Assembly: GCA_016177735.1 (NCBI GenBank)
Contig: JACOUS010000023.1
Span: 1 to 64,000 of the forward strand
Reading direction: 5' to 3'
From: Ignavibacteriales bacterium
GTDB taxonomy: Bacteria > Bacteroidota > Ignavibacteria > Ignavibacteriales > Melioribacteraceae
Length of the DNA stretch: 64,000 nt
A program made the position numbers and the translations under genes. The notes beneath the pieces were generated by a model that made no database searches, was not told the DNA's origin, and saw nothing but the letters and a program-made list of their open reading frames with translations. Within the stretch, counting starts at the first letter, position 1, and each line of letters opens with the position of its first letter. Positions 50,685 through 58,951 of the stretch are shown here, piece after piece.

Positions 50685-53600
50685 ATGAAAAAAATATTAA
50701 ATATCTCACTGACTTTTCTCATCACGATTCTTTTGCCGGCACTTTTGTCTGCACAGATTCAAAGAGGAACTTACACAGAAAGAAAAGTCGGTGTTCACAG
50801 AGGAAATAGAGTAAGTACAATTTTCAGCAACTACGGAGTAATTGGTCAGCCCGGCAGTCAAGGACCCATGGTAGCATGGAAAGACGAACGAAACGGTTAC
50901 GTCGGTGATGTGTCGATTGTTGTCGGCATGCAATTGCCATATGCAGATTATTTGAAGAATGGTTTTAAAGATGGCGTGATCGATACAATTCATTCGGTAG
51001 TAATTTGTCCGGTTGACCGCCCCGGCGGATTCGATTACTCGCCCGATCAAAGTGTGCATTGGGGGTTCGAACCGATACCAGGATTTTCAAATCCATCTAT
51101 TGACGAACTCGATATGGGTGTTGCAATGAGTCATCAGCCCGAAACGTGGCCCTCGATTTGGCCCGATCATCCCGACTGGCTCGATGAAGACGGAAATTCG
51201 GTTTGGAACGGATACTTCGGCAAAGGAAGAAAGAATGCAAATCAAGAAAGTTATTTCTGGATGGATGATAATCCCGATTCGAAAATGTTTTTGTATCACG
51301 GCTTTCTTCCCGATTCGACAGACCCTTCGCGGCACGGACACGGCTTGCAAGTAAAAGTGAGAGGAATGCAATGGGCATCACCGGTTGCGCAAGACTGTAT
51401 CTTCTGGCTTTATGAAATACGCAACGACGGCACTACAACTTACGATCAAGTTGCATTCGGTGTTGTTGTCGGAACGCTTGTCGGCAGAGCGCTCGGCGAA
51501 GCTGATGACGATGTTTCGTTTTTTAATATCGGGGAATCGATAACATACAGTTACGATTTTGATCACTACGTTAATCCGGCAGCAATGCCCGATTGGCAGC
51601 CGAACCCGAGTGCGGTTGGGTATATCGGTTATGCATTTCTGGAATCGCCCGGAAGAAAATATGACGGCATCGATAACGACGGCGACAACAATGATTTGCT
51701 ATCCGCATCAGCAAAGAAATTTGTTGAAGATGATTTCTCGCCGCGAAGAATAAGAGCCGGCAATAAACTTGTTCTTATCGATAAAGCTACGTACAAAAGA
51801 AGTGTTGTAACCGTTCCTTCGTACCCAACAACTTTTGTTTCGATGGGAAAAGAATTTAAAATAATTCCCGATACAACTATGCTTGCCGAAGGGAACATAA
51901 TGACCGGCACAAGCAATGTTAATCCAAATGCGAATGACGGTTACGATAACGATCTCGACGGTTTGATCGATGAAAATTATCAGGTGCATTTTCATCAGAT
52001 AAAAAGAAATACAAAAGGTGAGATATTAATTAATCAGTACAACCCGCTTGCATACGTTGATTATGTTACCGGCGAAGGAATCACCGATAAACTTATTGAT
52101 GAAAGAAGAGATGATCTTGTTGATAACGACGGCGATTGGGTGAGAGAACTTGACGACTTCGGCGCAGATGGAGTTCCAAATACAAACGATGCCGGTGAGA
52201 ATGACGGCTTTCCAACTCCGGGCGAATCGCATTTCGATCAAACAGATGTTAACGAGTCCGATCAGATCGGTTTGACAAGTTTCCAATATTTTGTTCCTTC
52301 GACAGACATCGATATGAGCGATGAGGAGGATATGTGGCGGCGGCTTGCACCGGGTTTGTTCGAAGTGCCGAACTCGATTGTTAATAACGTTGCAGTGAGA
52401 GGCGAAGACGGAGATTTTATTTACGGATCCGGTTACTTCCCGTTGCTGCCGAAAGAATCGCAATGGTTTTCGCTCGCACTTTTGTTCGGTGATGATTACG
52501 AAGGTGTAGTCCGCAACAAAAAAATTGTGCAGCAAATTTATGATGCCAACTACAGCTTTCCGCAAGAACCGGATATGCCGGCAGTAACTGCTGTCCCCGG
52601 CGACGGTCTTGTTACTCTTTACTGGGATAAAAAAGCAGAAGATTCCTACGACTACTATTTACAGGAAAAAGATTTTCAGGGATATAAAATTTATAAAAGC
52701 ACAGATCCGAATTTTTCCGATGCGATGACGATATCGAATGCTTACGGCGAACTTGTCGGGTACAAACCAATCGCTCAATATGATTTGAACGACGGCATTA
52801 GTGGTCTCTTCAATTATGATAGAATACTTTACGATTTGATGAACGGTGTTCCGTTTTATCTCGGCAGCGATACCGGAATTAAAAACACTTACGTTGACCG
52901 TGATGTGATAAACGGAAAAACTTATTACTACGCTGTTAGTGCGTACGATAAAGGCGATGTTGAAAGATCGATTCCTCCGAGCGAGAATTCAAAATATATT
53001 TATTATGATTTCAACAATAGAATTCACACGGATAAAAACACGGCGGTAGTTGTTCCGCAAGCACCGGTTGCCGGCTACGTTCCGCCGGAATCGGGTGTTA
53101 AAATGGAACGCACTGCCGGTCAATCAACTGCAAATCCTTTTGTGGAAATTGTCGATCCGACCGAATTAAAAAATACAACGTACGTGGTAACATTCAGTGA
53201 TTCGGTTAAACACGGAATTAATGTTGCCTATGCCTACACGGTTACGGATTCTGCAAGCGGCGAAGTTGTAATCAATAATAACAAAAGAATCTGGTCATCC
53301 AACGCGGATATATTTGCCGGCATCCGCATTTCGACAAATCCGGTTTATCAAAATCTCGACAGCTTACGTCTCGATCAGCAATTGAGCGGATGGAATACCA
53401 TTGACACGTCAAACCTGAAATACACAACAACAATTTTCGAGTACACACAAAAGAACATCCGCGGAATAAGATATCCGTACGATTACATGTTTGTATTTCA
53501 TGATGATTATGAAGTGCGGTCGTCGAACCTTGTAAATGTTTTCGGCAATCCTTCTCCGCTGAAAGCAAGAAAAACAAATTTTGATATTTATGACGTTACC

Positions 53601-54191
53601 GATAAAAATAATCCGGTAAAGATTGAATACGCATTTATTGACCGTCCCGGTGCAAAAGCAGATACACTCTCGCACTACGATGCGGTGATTTTATCTAACC
53701 ATGACGGAAGCACAATTGGATGGCGTGTTGTATTTCAGGGAACAACTGCAAAAGCACCGGCTGAAGGCGATACTCTGTTTTTGAGTTTCCAAAAACCGCT
53801 TTCGGACAAAGATGTTTTTGTGTATCGATCAAAATCCGTAACTGCAGATAACAAACTTGCCGAAGAACAGATGGATCGAATTCGAGCCGTGCCGAATCCG
53901 TACGTTGTTTCCAACATGTTTGAAAAACCGCTCGGTGCAAATCTTTCGGGAAGAGGCGAGAGATTAATTTATTTCACGCACCTTCCGGTTAATGCAAAAA
54001 TTTCGATCTATACAGCCAACGGAAGTTTGGTGCGCACTTTAGAACACGACGGCTTTACTCAAGACGGTACAGTTCATTGGGATTTGCGCACAAGCGAAAA
54101 TCTCGATGCCGCTTTCGGAGTTTATTTCTACGTTGTGGAAGCACCTAACATTAACAAAAAGAAATTCGGCAAACTGGCAATCATAAAATAA
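50685..54191 (+). CDS. large secreted protein with fibronectin-like region and T9SS-like C-terminus
   Basis: An 1168-residue protein with a signal peptide (1-23, ending LLSAQ). It contains acidic calcium-binding-like turns (DGIDNDGDNND, DGYDNDLDGLIDE, DLVDNDGDW), a fibronectin type III-like segment near 640-760 (PAVTAVPGDGLVTLYWDKKAED) and a C-terminal beta-sandwich of about 90 residues resembling FlgD-Ig/T9SS domains (RAVPNPYV, AKISIYTANGSLVRTLEHDG, ending KKFGKLAIIK). No enzyme family is recognised. In Ignavibacteria such proteins often sit between a TonB receptor and a PorV-like gene, as here (21 bp after the receptor, 20 bp before PorV). It is probably a surface lipid- or glycan-associated partner of the receptor. 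Confidence 0.75.
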   Translation: MKKILNISLTFLITILLPALLSAQIQRGTYTERKVGVHRGNRVSTIFSNYGVIGQPGSQGPMVAWKDERNGYVGDVSIVVGMQLPYADYLKNGFKDGVIDTIHSVVICPVDRPGGFDYSPDQSVHWGFEPIPGFSNPSIDELDMGVAMSHQPETWPSIWPDHPDWLDEDGNSVWNGYFGKGRKNANQESYFWMDDNPDSKMFLYHGFLPDSTDPSRHGHGLQVKVRGMQWASPVAQDCIFWLYEIRNDGTTTYDQVAFGVVVGTLVGRALGEADDDVSFFNIGESITYSYDFDHYVNPAAMPDWQPNPSAVGYIGYAFLESPGRKYDGIDNDGDNNDLLSASAKKFVEDDFSPRRIRAGNKLVLIDKATYKRSVVTVPSYPTTFVSMGKEFKIIPDTTMLAEGNIMTGTSNVNPNANDGYDNDLDGLIDENYQVHFHQIKRNTKGEILINQYNPLAYVDYVTGEGITDKLIDERRDDLVDNDGDWVRELDDFGADGVPNTNDAGENDGFPTPGESHFDQTDVNESDQIGLTSFQYFVPSTDIDMSDEEDMWRRLAPGLFEVPNSIVNNVAVRGEDGDFIYGSGYFPLLPKESQWFSLALLFGDDYEGVVRNKKIVQQIYDANYSFPQEPDMPAVTAVPGDGLVTLYWDKKAEDSYDYYLQEKDFQGYKIYKSTDPNFSDAMTISNAYGELVGYKPIAQYDLNDGISGLFNYDRILYDLMNGVPFYLGSDTGIKNTYVDRDVINGKTYYYAVSAYDKGDVERSIPPSENSKYIYYDFNNRIHTDKNTAVVVPQAPVAGYVPPESGVKMERTAGQSTANPFVEIVDPTELKNTTYVVTFSDSVKHGINVAYAYTVTDSASGEVVINNNKRIWSSNADIFAGIRISTNPVYQNLDSLRLDQQLSGWNTIDTSNLKYTTTIFEYTQKNIRGIRYPYDYMFVFHDDYEVRSSNLVNVFGNPSPLKARKTNFDIYDVTDKNNPVKIEYAFIDRPGAKADTLSHYDAVILSNHDGSTIGWRVVFQGTTAKAPAEGDTLFLSFQKPLSDKDVFVYRSKSVTADNKLAEEQMDRIRAVPNPYVVSNMFEKPLGANLSGRGERLIYFTHLPVNAKISIYTANGSLVRTLEHDGFTQDGTVHWDLRTSENLDAAFGVYFYVVEAPNINKKKFGKLAIIK

Positions 54192-54210
54192 ATTTTACCC
54201 GGAGATTGTA

Positions 54211-55221
54211 ATGCGGAAAGTTTTAAAAAGTTTATGTGCGATAATTTTTTTACTCCCGATTTTAATTAGCGGTCAATCGAAAGTTGGCACAACAGCCGGC
54301 AACTTTTTAACGATACCGGTTGGTGCACGAGCTTCTGCAATGGGTGGTGCGTTTGTTGCCGTGGCAGATGACGGAACGACCTCGTACTGGAATATCGGCG
54401 GGTTATCACGATTGAAACAAGGTGAAGTTTCGCTTGCATACACACAATGGTTTGTCGGTACCGATCATAACTGGATTAGTCTTGCAATTAAAACGGATGC
54501 GGATAATGCAATCGGTATCAGTATTAATCAGCTTGATTACGGCGAAGAGGAAATTACAACTGAAAGAAGACCCGATGGAACCGGGCAGATGTGGAGCGCT
54601 TCGGATATTTCAATCGGTCTTTCGTATGCAAGAAATTTAACCGACCGTTTTTCAATCGGCGGAACGGTAAAATATATCCAGCAAAAAATTTGGAATGAAA
54701 GCGCATCGTGTTTTGCTCTTGATGTCGGGCTTCTGTTTATCACACAGCTCGAAGGAATGAAAATCGGAATGAACATTTCAAACTTCGGAACGGAAATGAA
54801 GATGGACGGAAAGGATCTCCGCCAGCCGGTTGATGTTGATCCTTCTCATACCGGCAACAACGAGCATGTTGTTTCAATACTTGAAACGGATAGTTGGAAT
54901 CTTCCGCTCACTTTTACGCTCGGCGTTTCTTATGAAGCAATCAGCAGCACCGATTGGAAATTAACACTTGCAACAGATGCGGTTTATCCAAACAATAACA
55001 ACAGCTACTTGAATGTTGGAACCGAACTCGTTTGGAATAATCTTTTCTACGCGAGAACCGGTTATCATTCGCTCTTTAATCAATCAGCCGAAGAAGGACT
55101 TTCAATCGGCATGGGAATCGGCTATTCGTTCGGTTCGTTCAGTGCAAGAATAGATTACAGTTATATGGAATACGGAATTTTTGAAGGTATATCCCGCTAT
55201 GGGGTCTCTATCTTGTTTTAA
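54211..55221 (+). CDS. PorV/PorQ family outer-membrane protein
   Basis: A 336-residue outer-membrane beta-barrel. The signal peptide is about 1-21 (ending ISGQ), then the family signature KVGTTAGNFLTIPVGARASAMGGAFVAVADDGTTSYWNIGGL, which is the FadL-like hatch region, then alternating amphipathic strands to RYGVSILF with terminal Phe. PorV is the T9SS shuttle that hands sorted cargo to the attachment complex; paralogues such as this one may serve particular cargo or a receptor complex. GGAG precedes the ATG by 8 bases, and it lies between the large secreted protein and a sorted carbohydrate-binding protein. Whether it is the main T9SS PorV or a locus-specific paralogue cannot be told from here. 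Confidence 0.85.
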   Translation: MRKVLKSLCAIIFLLPILISGQSKVGTTAGNFLTIPVGARASAMGGAFVAVADDGTTSYWNIGGLSRLKQGEVSLAYTQWFVGTDHNWISLAIKTDADNAIGISINQLDYGEEEITTERRPDGTGQMWSASDISIGLSYARNLTDRFSIGGTVKYIQQKIWNESASCFALDVGLLFITQLEGMKIGMNISNFGTEMKMDGKDLRQPVDVDPSHTGNNEHVVSILETDSWNLPLTFTLGVSYEAISSTDWKLTLATDAVYPNNNNSYLNVGTELVWNNLFYARTGYHSLFNQSAEEGLSIGMGIGYSFGSFSARIDYSYMEYGIFEGISRYGVSILF

Positions 55222-55250
55222 TCAATCACTTAATTAACATGGGAGAAGGT

Positions 55251-56765
55251 ATGAAAAAAATCTTTTTACTTTTTACGTTTATACTATATAGTATAACACT
55301 CGCCCAAACAAATATTCCAGTTACTTTTAAAGTAAACATGAACATTCAAAAAGAAGAAGGAAATTTTAATCCTTCTACGGATGCTGTTTATGTTAGAGGT
55401 AATTTCCAGAAAGCGGTCGGCGATACAACAGACTGGGGCGGAACAACTTTCACAACTGCGGATCCCGATGGCGATATGATTTATGAAATCGTGATCAATT
55501 TTCCGGAAACAACTTCGGGAAGTTCCTACCAGTACAAATTTGTAATTAACGACGGCGGATGGGAACCGTTCGAACCGCCCAGAGCAATAACTGTCACTCC
55601 GCCTTCGATGGTTCTTCCGGTTGCTTACTGGAACAACGACAGCGTTGTAACAAAGTATGTTTACAACACACTCAACTTCACTGCAGATTTATCCGAGATT
55701 TACGGAACCGGCGACGGATTTTTTGATCCCGAACAAGATTCTGTAATTATTCAAGGATTGACATGGAATAGTACCGTATCACTTATCGAAGGACAAAGAA
55801 AGATGGTCGAAGATCCATTCAGCCCGGCAATCTTCACAACCACCTTAAAGATTAGAGCGGTTGAAGGTGATTCAACAGATTGGAAAGCAAAAGCATTCCC
55901 CGACGGAAGATTTTTTAACTGGGGATGGGAAGTTCAAAACTCACGCCGGTATCATGTAACTCAAGACGGCGCCGAAGTAAATGTGCCCGTATTTAAAACC
56001 GATATTTATCCGATGAAGCCGGCATTAACGCAAAATGTTACGGCTCTGTTTCAGGTTGATGTTAACGGTGCTCTTAACAGATATACCGATCATGCAATTG
56101 ATCTTTCCAAAATTTTGTTTGTAGGTGTTAAAGGACAAAACTCCGTACTCGGAAGCTGGGGCGGCGGTTGGGTGCCGGATGATACTCTGGAAAGCAACAG
56201 AACTTTATGGCCACTCAACGATAGCGGAAAGAACGGCGATAAAGCTGCAGGCGATAATATCTGGTCGCGTCAAATAGTTTTTCCGGCTGGCAATACCGGC
56301 GGACCAAGTTTGTTCAAATACGGAATTTATTATACCGGCGTTGAAGGCGATGCACCGGCTGGCAATTCTCCGATGGACAACGAATTTGATTCCGGCGATC
56401 ATTCTATCAATATAAAAGATCTGCCGAATATTGAAATACTTAATAAGTTCGGTACGTATTCTCCTATTACTTCTGTTAGAAGAATTGATAACGAATTACC
56501 GGCTAACTATACATTGGAACAAAATTATCCAAATCCTTTTAATCCTTCTACAACAATTAAATATTCTGTTCCAACAAACGGCATGGTAGAAATCGCAATC
56601 TTTAATATTTTAGGAGAGAAAGTTGCATCACTTATTAATGAAGAACAGACTGCCGGTTCTTATGAAATAAAATTCAATGCGTCATCAATGGCAAGCGGAA
56701 TTTATTTTTATAAATTAACAAGCGGAAGTTTTTCACTAACAAAGAAGATGCTGCTCGTTAAATAA
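55251..56765 (+). CDS. T9SS-sorted protein with starch-binding-like modules
   Basis: A 504-residue protein from ATG 55251, since GGAGAAGG directly upstream is the ribosome binding site; the in-frame ATG 55239 would overlap it. The signal peptide is 1-18 (ending ITLAQ). Three beta-sandwich units of about 120 residues each start FKVNMNI, FTADLSE and FQVDVNG and have the VYVRGNF...W......D.DGD.IYE pattern of CBM20/CBM48-like starch-binding modules. A T9SS type A domain (about 420-504) carries LEQNYPNPFNPSTT and ends KKMLLVK. It likely holds alpha-glucan at the cell surface, in the way SusE/SusF do in Bacteroides, though without sequence proof of homology. It precedes the GH66 gene. Confidence 0.8.
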   Translation: MKKIFLLFTFILYSITLAQTNIPVTFKVNMNIQKEEGNFNPSTDAVYVRGNFQKAVGDTTDWGGTTFTTADPDGDMIYEIVINFPETTSGSSYQYKFVINDGGWEPFEPPRAITVTPPSMVLPVAYWNNDSVVTKYVYNTLNFTADLSEIYGTGDGFFDPEQDSVIIQGLTWNSTVSLIEGQRKMVEDPFSPAIFTTTLKIRAVEGDSTDWKAKAFPDGRFFNWGWEVQNSRRYHVTQDGAEVNVPVFKTDIYPMKPALTQNVTALFQVDVNGALNRYTDHAIDLSKILFVGVKGQNSVLGSWGGGWVPDDTLESNRTLWPLNDSGKNGDKAAGDNIWSRQIVFPAGNTGGPSLFKYGIYYTGVEGDAPAGNSPMDNEFDSGDHSINIKDLPNIEILNKFGTYSPITSVRRIDNELPANYTLEQNYPNPFNPSTTIKYSVPTNGMVEIAIFNILGEKVASLINEEQTAGSYEIKFNASSMASGIYFYKLTSGSFSLTKKMLLVK

Positions 56766-56773
56766 TTTTTACC

Positions 56774-56835
56774 TTTATGTCTTTGTGTCTTGGCGGCGAA
56801 AATTATTTTTACCGCCGGGGCACGGAGACGCAGAG
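56774..56835. repeat. imperfect palindrome of the CGGAGACGCAGAG family
   Basis: TTTATGTCTTTGTGTCTTGG plus CGG (56774-56796) faces CCGCCGGGGCACGGAGACG plus CAGAG (56812-56835). This is a common dispersed repeat in genomes of this group. It makes a false open extension of the next gene up to 56785. Confidence 0.6.
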
Positions 56836-56856
56836 AGAATTTGGAGAAGCATTGAT

Positions 56857-58932
56857 ATGAGAAAACAAATTTTACCCACACGTATCTCATCAACTGTTTG
56901 TTTGATGATGGCACTTTTCTTTTTTTCTATTAATCAGCTCAATGCAGAACCGGCAAACGGAAAAGTTTTCCAAAATATTTATACGGACAAATCATCATAC
57001 AAACCGGGTGAACACGTTGTTTTTCAAGTTGATTTTTTTGAGAACGTGTCGAACAAAATTATTCATGTCAATTATCTCTATTTAACGGAAAAAATTCACG
57101 AAGAAGAATTCAACATCACTCAGCCGCAGAAAAATTTTAGCTGGAATTGGCTGCCACCCGAAACAGATTACAAAGGTTATCTCGTTGAAGTAAGTTTGAT
57201 CGAAAACGGTGCAGCGGCTGAAGCAGTAAATATTGCCGTAGATGTTTCATCCGACTGGCGGAAATTTCCGCGTTACGGTTTCCTTTCGGATTTCTCGTTG
57301 ATTCCGGATGATTCAATCAAATCGGTAATAAAAAATTTAACACGCCATCATATCAACGGACTTCAATTTTACGACTGGCATTACAAGCATCATCAGCCGT
57401 TGAAAGGAACTGCTGATAATCCGGCATCATCATGGAAAGACATTGCCAATCGGACAAATTATTTATCAACAATTCTTTCTTACATAAATGCAGCCCATTC
57501 TGTTGGAATGAAAACGATGGCTTATAATTTAGTTTACGGTGCTTACTCTACTGCTTACATGGACGGCGTAAAAGATGAGTGGGGAATTTATAAAGACAGA
57601 ACACACACAGCGAGATGGGGTTACGATTTACCCGATAACTGGGCAGCGGATTTAATTTTTATTAATCCGGGCAGCGAAGATTGGAAGCAGTACATTTTTA
57701 AAGAAGAAGCAAAAGTTTTTCAAGCAATTCCTTTCGACGGCTGGCATGCAGATCAAGTGGGTGACCCCGGAACGGTTTACGATTATTCCGGAAATTTTTT
57801 GCCTGTTGGAAATTTGTTCGAACAATTTTTAAAAGACGCGAAGAAAAATCTTGGTGTTGGTATCGTGATGAACGCGGTTAATCAATACGGACAAACCGGA
57901 ATTGCACGGACACCGATGGATTTTCTTTACACAGAAGTTTGGAACCCGAACAACAATTATTCCGATCTTATTCGGATTATCAACAACAACAATAATTATT
58001 CTGCCGATAGTTTGCAGACGGTTTTAGCGGCGTATATCAATCATGATTTATCCGGCAGTCCGGGCAGTTTCAACACCCATTCTGTTTTGTTTGCCGATGC
58101 AGTAATTTTTTCAGCCGGCGCTTCTCATCTCGAACTTGGCGAACACATGCTCGGTCACGAATATTTCCCGAATAATAATTTGAAAATGAAAAGCGATTTA
58201 AAAAGTGCGCTTATAAATTATTATGATTTTCTTACTGCGTACCAAAATATACTTCGCGATGATGTCGAAAATATTTCACTCACGGTTGAAGCAGTTTCCG
58301 GTGTCACTCTTTCGAAATATCAAAGTCCCGGCAAAGTTTATTACTTCGGAAAGAAAAAGGAGAATAGAAAAATTCTGCACTTGATAAATTTTGCCAACGC
58401 TTCAACACTTCAATGGGTTGATCAGCAAGGAATACAAACCGAGCCGAAGTTGACACAAAATTTCAAAATAAAAATTCCGGCTGCAGAAAAAATAAAGAGT
58501 GTTTGGTTTGCTTCACCCGATACACTAAACTGTTCGCCGGTACAATTTAATTTTACTTCTTCGGAAGGATTTATCGAAGTTGACGTGCCTTCGTTAAAAT
58601 ATTGGGATATGATTGTTATCGAAATCGAAGAAGGAACATCATCAATCGGACAAAGCAAAGGCGGGATAATCGAAAATAATTTTTACCTCGGTCAAAATTA
58701 TCCTAACCCTTTCAACCCGAAAACAATTATTCCATTTAAGAGCGGCGGCGGAGATATTATTCTAAAAATTTATAACGTTATCGGCGAAAGAGTTTATCAA
58801 AAAAATTTAAGCGTTGCGCCGGGTTATAACATCGTTGAATTCAACGGCACGACGCATTCAAGCGGAACATATCTTTACACGCTTCAATACGATGGAAAAA
58901 CTCAAACAAAAAAAATGAACCTACTGAAATAG
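56857..58932 (+). CDS. GH66 dextranase family protein with T9SS sorting domain
   Basis: A 691-residue secreted enzyme from ATG 56857 (GGAGAAG upstream); the longer frame from 56785 is repeat DNA. The signal peptide ends near NQLNAEP. An N-terminal Ig-like domain (about 35-130) comes first. The GH66 barrel (about 140-500) has GLQFYDWHYKHHQPLKG, TMAYNLVYGAY, FDGWHADQVGDPG with the likely nucleophile Asp, DFLYTEVWNPNN with the likely acid Glu, and GASHLELGEHMLGHEYFPN. A C-terminal beta domain and a T9SS type A domain (about 600-691, LGQNYPNPFNPKT) follow. GH66 covers endo-dextranases and cycloisomaltooligosaccharide glucanotransferases; no CITase-type insertion domain was noticed. It likely cuts alpha-1,6-glucan at the surface, next to a starch-binding-like protein. 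Confidence 0.88.
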   Translation: MRKQILPTRISSTVCLMMALFFFSINQLNAEPANGKVFQNIYTDKSSYKPGEHVVFQVDFFENVSNKIIHVNYLYLTEKIHEEEFNITQPQKNFSWNWLPPETDYKGYLVEVSLIENGAAAEAVNIAVDVSSDWRKFPRYGFLSDFSLIPDDSIKSVIKNLTRHHINGLQFYDWHYKHHQPLKGTADNPASSWKDIANRTNYLSTILSYINAAHSVGMKTMAYNLVYGAYSTAYMDGVKDEWGIYKDRTHTARWGYDLPDNWAADLIFINPGSEDWKQYIFKEEAKVFQAIPFDGWHADQVGDPGTVYDYSGNFLPVGNLFEQFLKDAKKNLGVGIVMNAVNQYGQTGIARTPMDFLYTEVWNPNNNYSDLIRIINNNNNYSADSLQTVLAAYINHDLSGSPGSFNTHSVLFADAVIFSAGASHLELGEHMLGHEYFPNNNLKMKSDLKSALINYYDFLTAYQNILRDDVENISLTVEAVSGVTLSKYQSPGKVYYFGKKKENRKILHLINFANASTLQWVDQQGIQTEPKLTQNFKIKIPAAEKIKSVWFASPDTLNCSPVQFNFTSSEGFIEVDVPSLKYWDMIVIEIEEGTSSIGQSKGGIIENNFYLGQNYPNPFNPKTIIPFKSGGGDIILKIYNVIGERVYQKNLSVAPGYNIVEFNGTTHSSGTYLYTLQYDGKTQTKKMNLLK

Positions 58933-58951
58933 CTTTCACATACGAGGACTT

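Noticed and set aside
52026-52565. 179-codon antisense frame inside the large secreted protein gene, and similar antisense frames (for example 15306-15794, 43842-44321, 32055-32471)
   Set aside because: They lie opposite strongly supported coding sequence and have no ribosome sites or recognisable domains.
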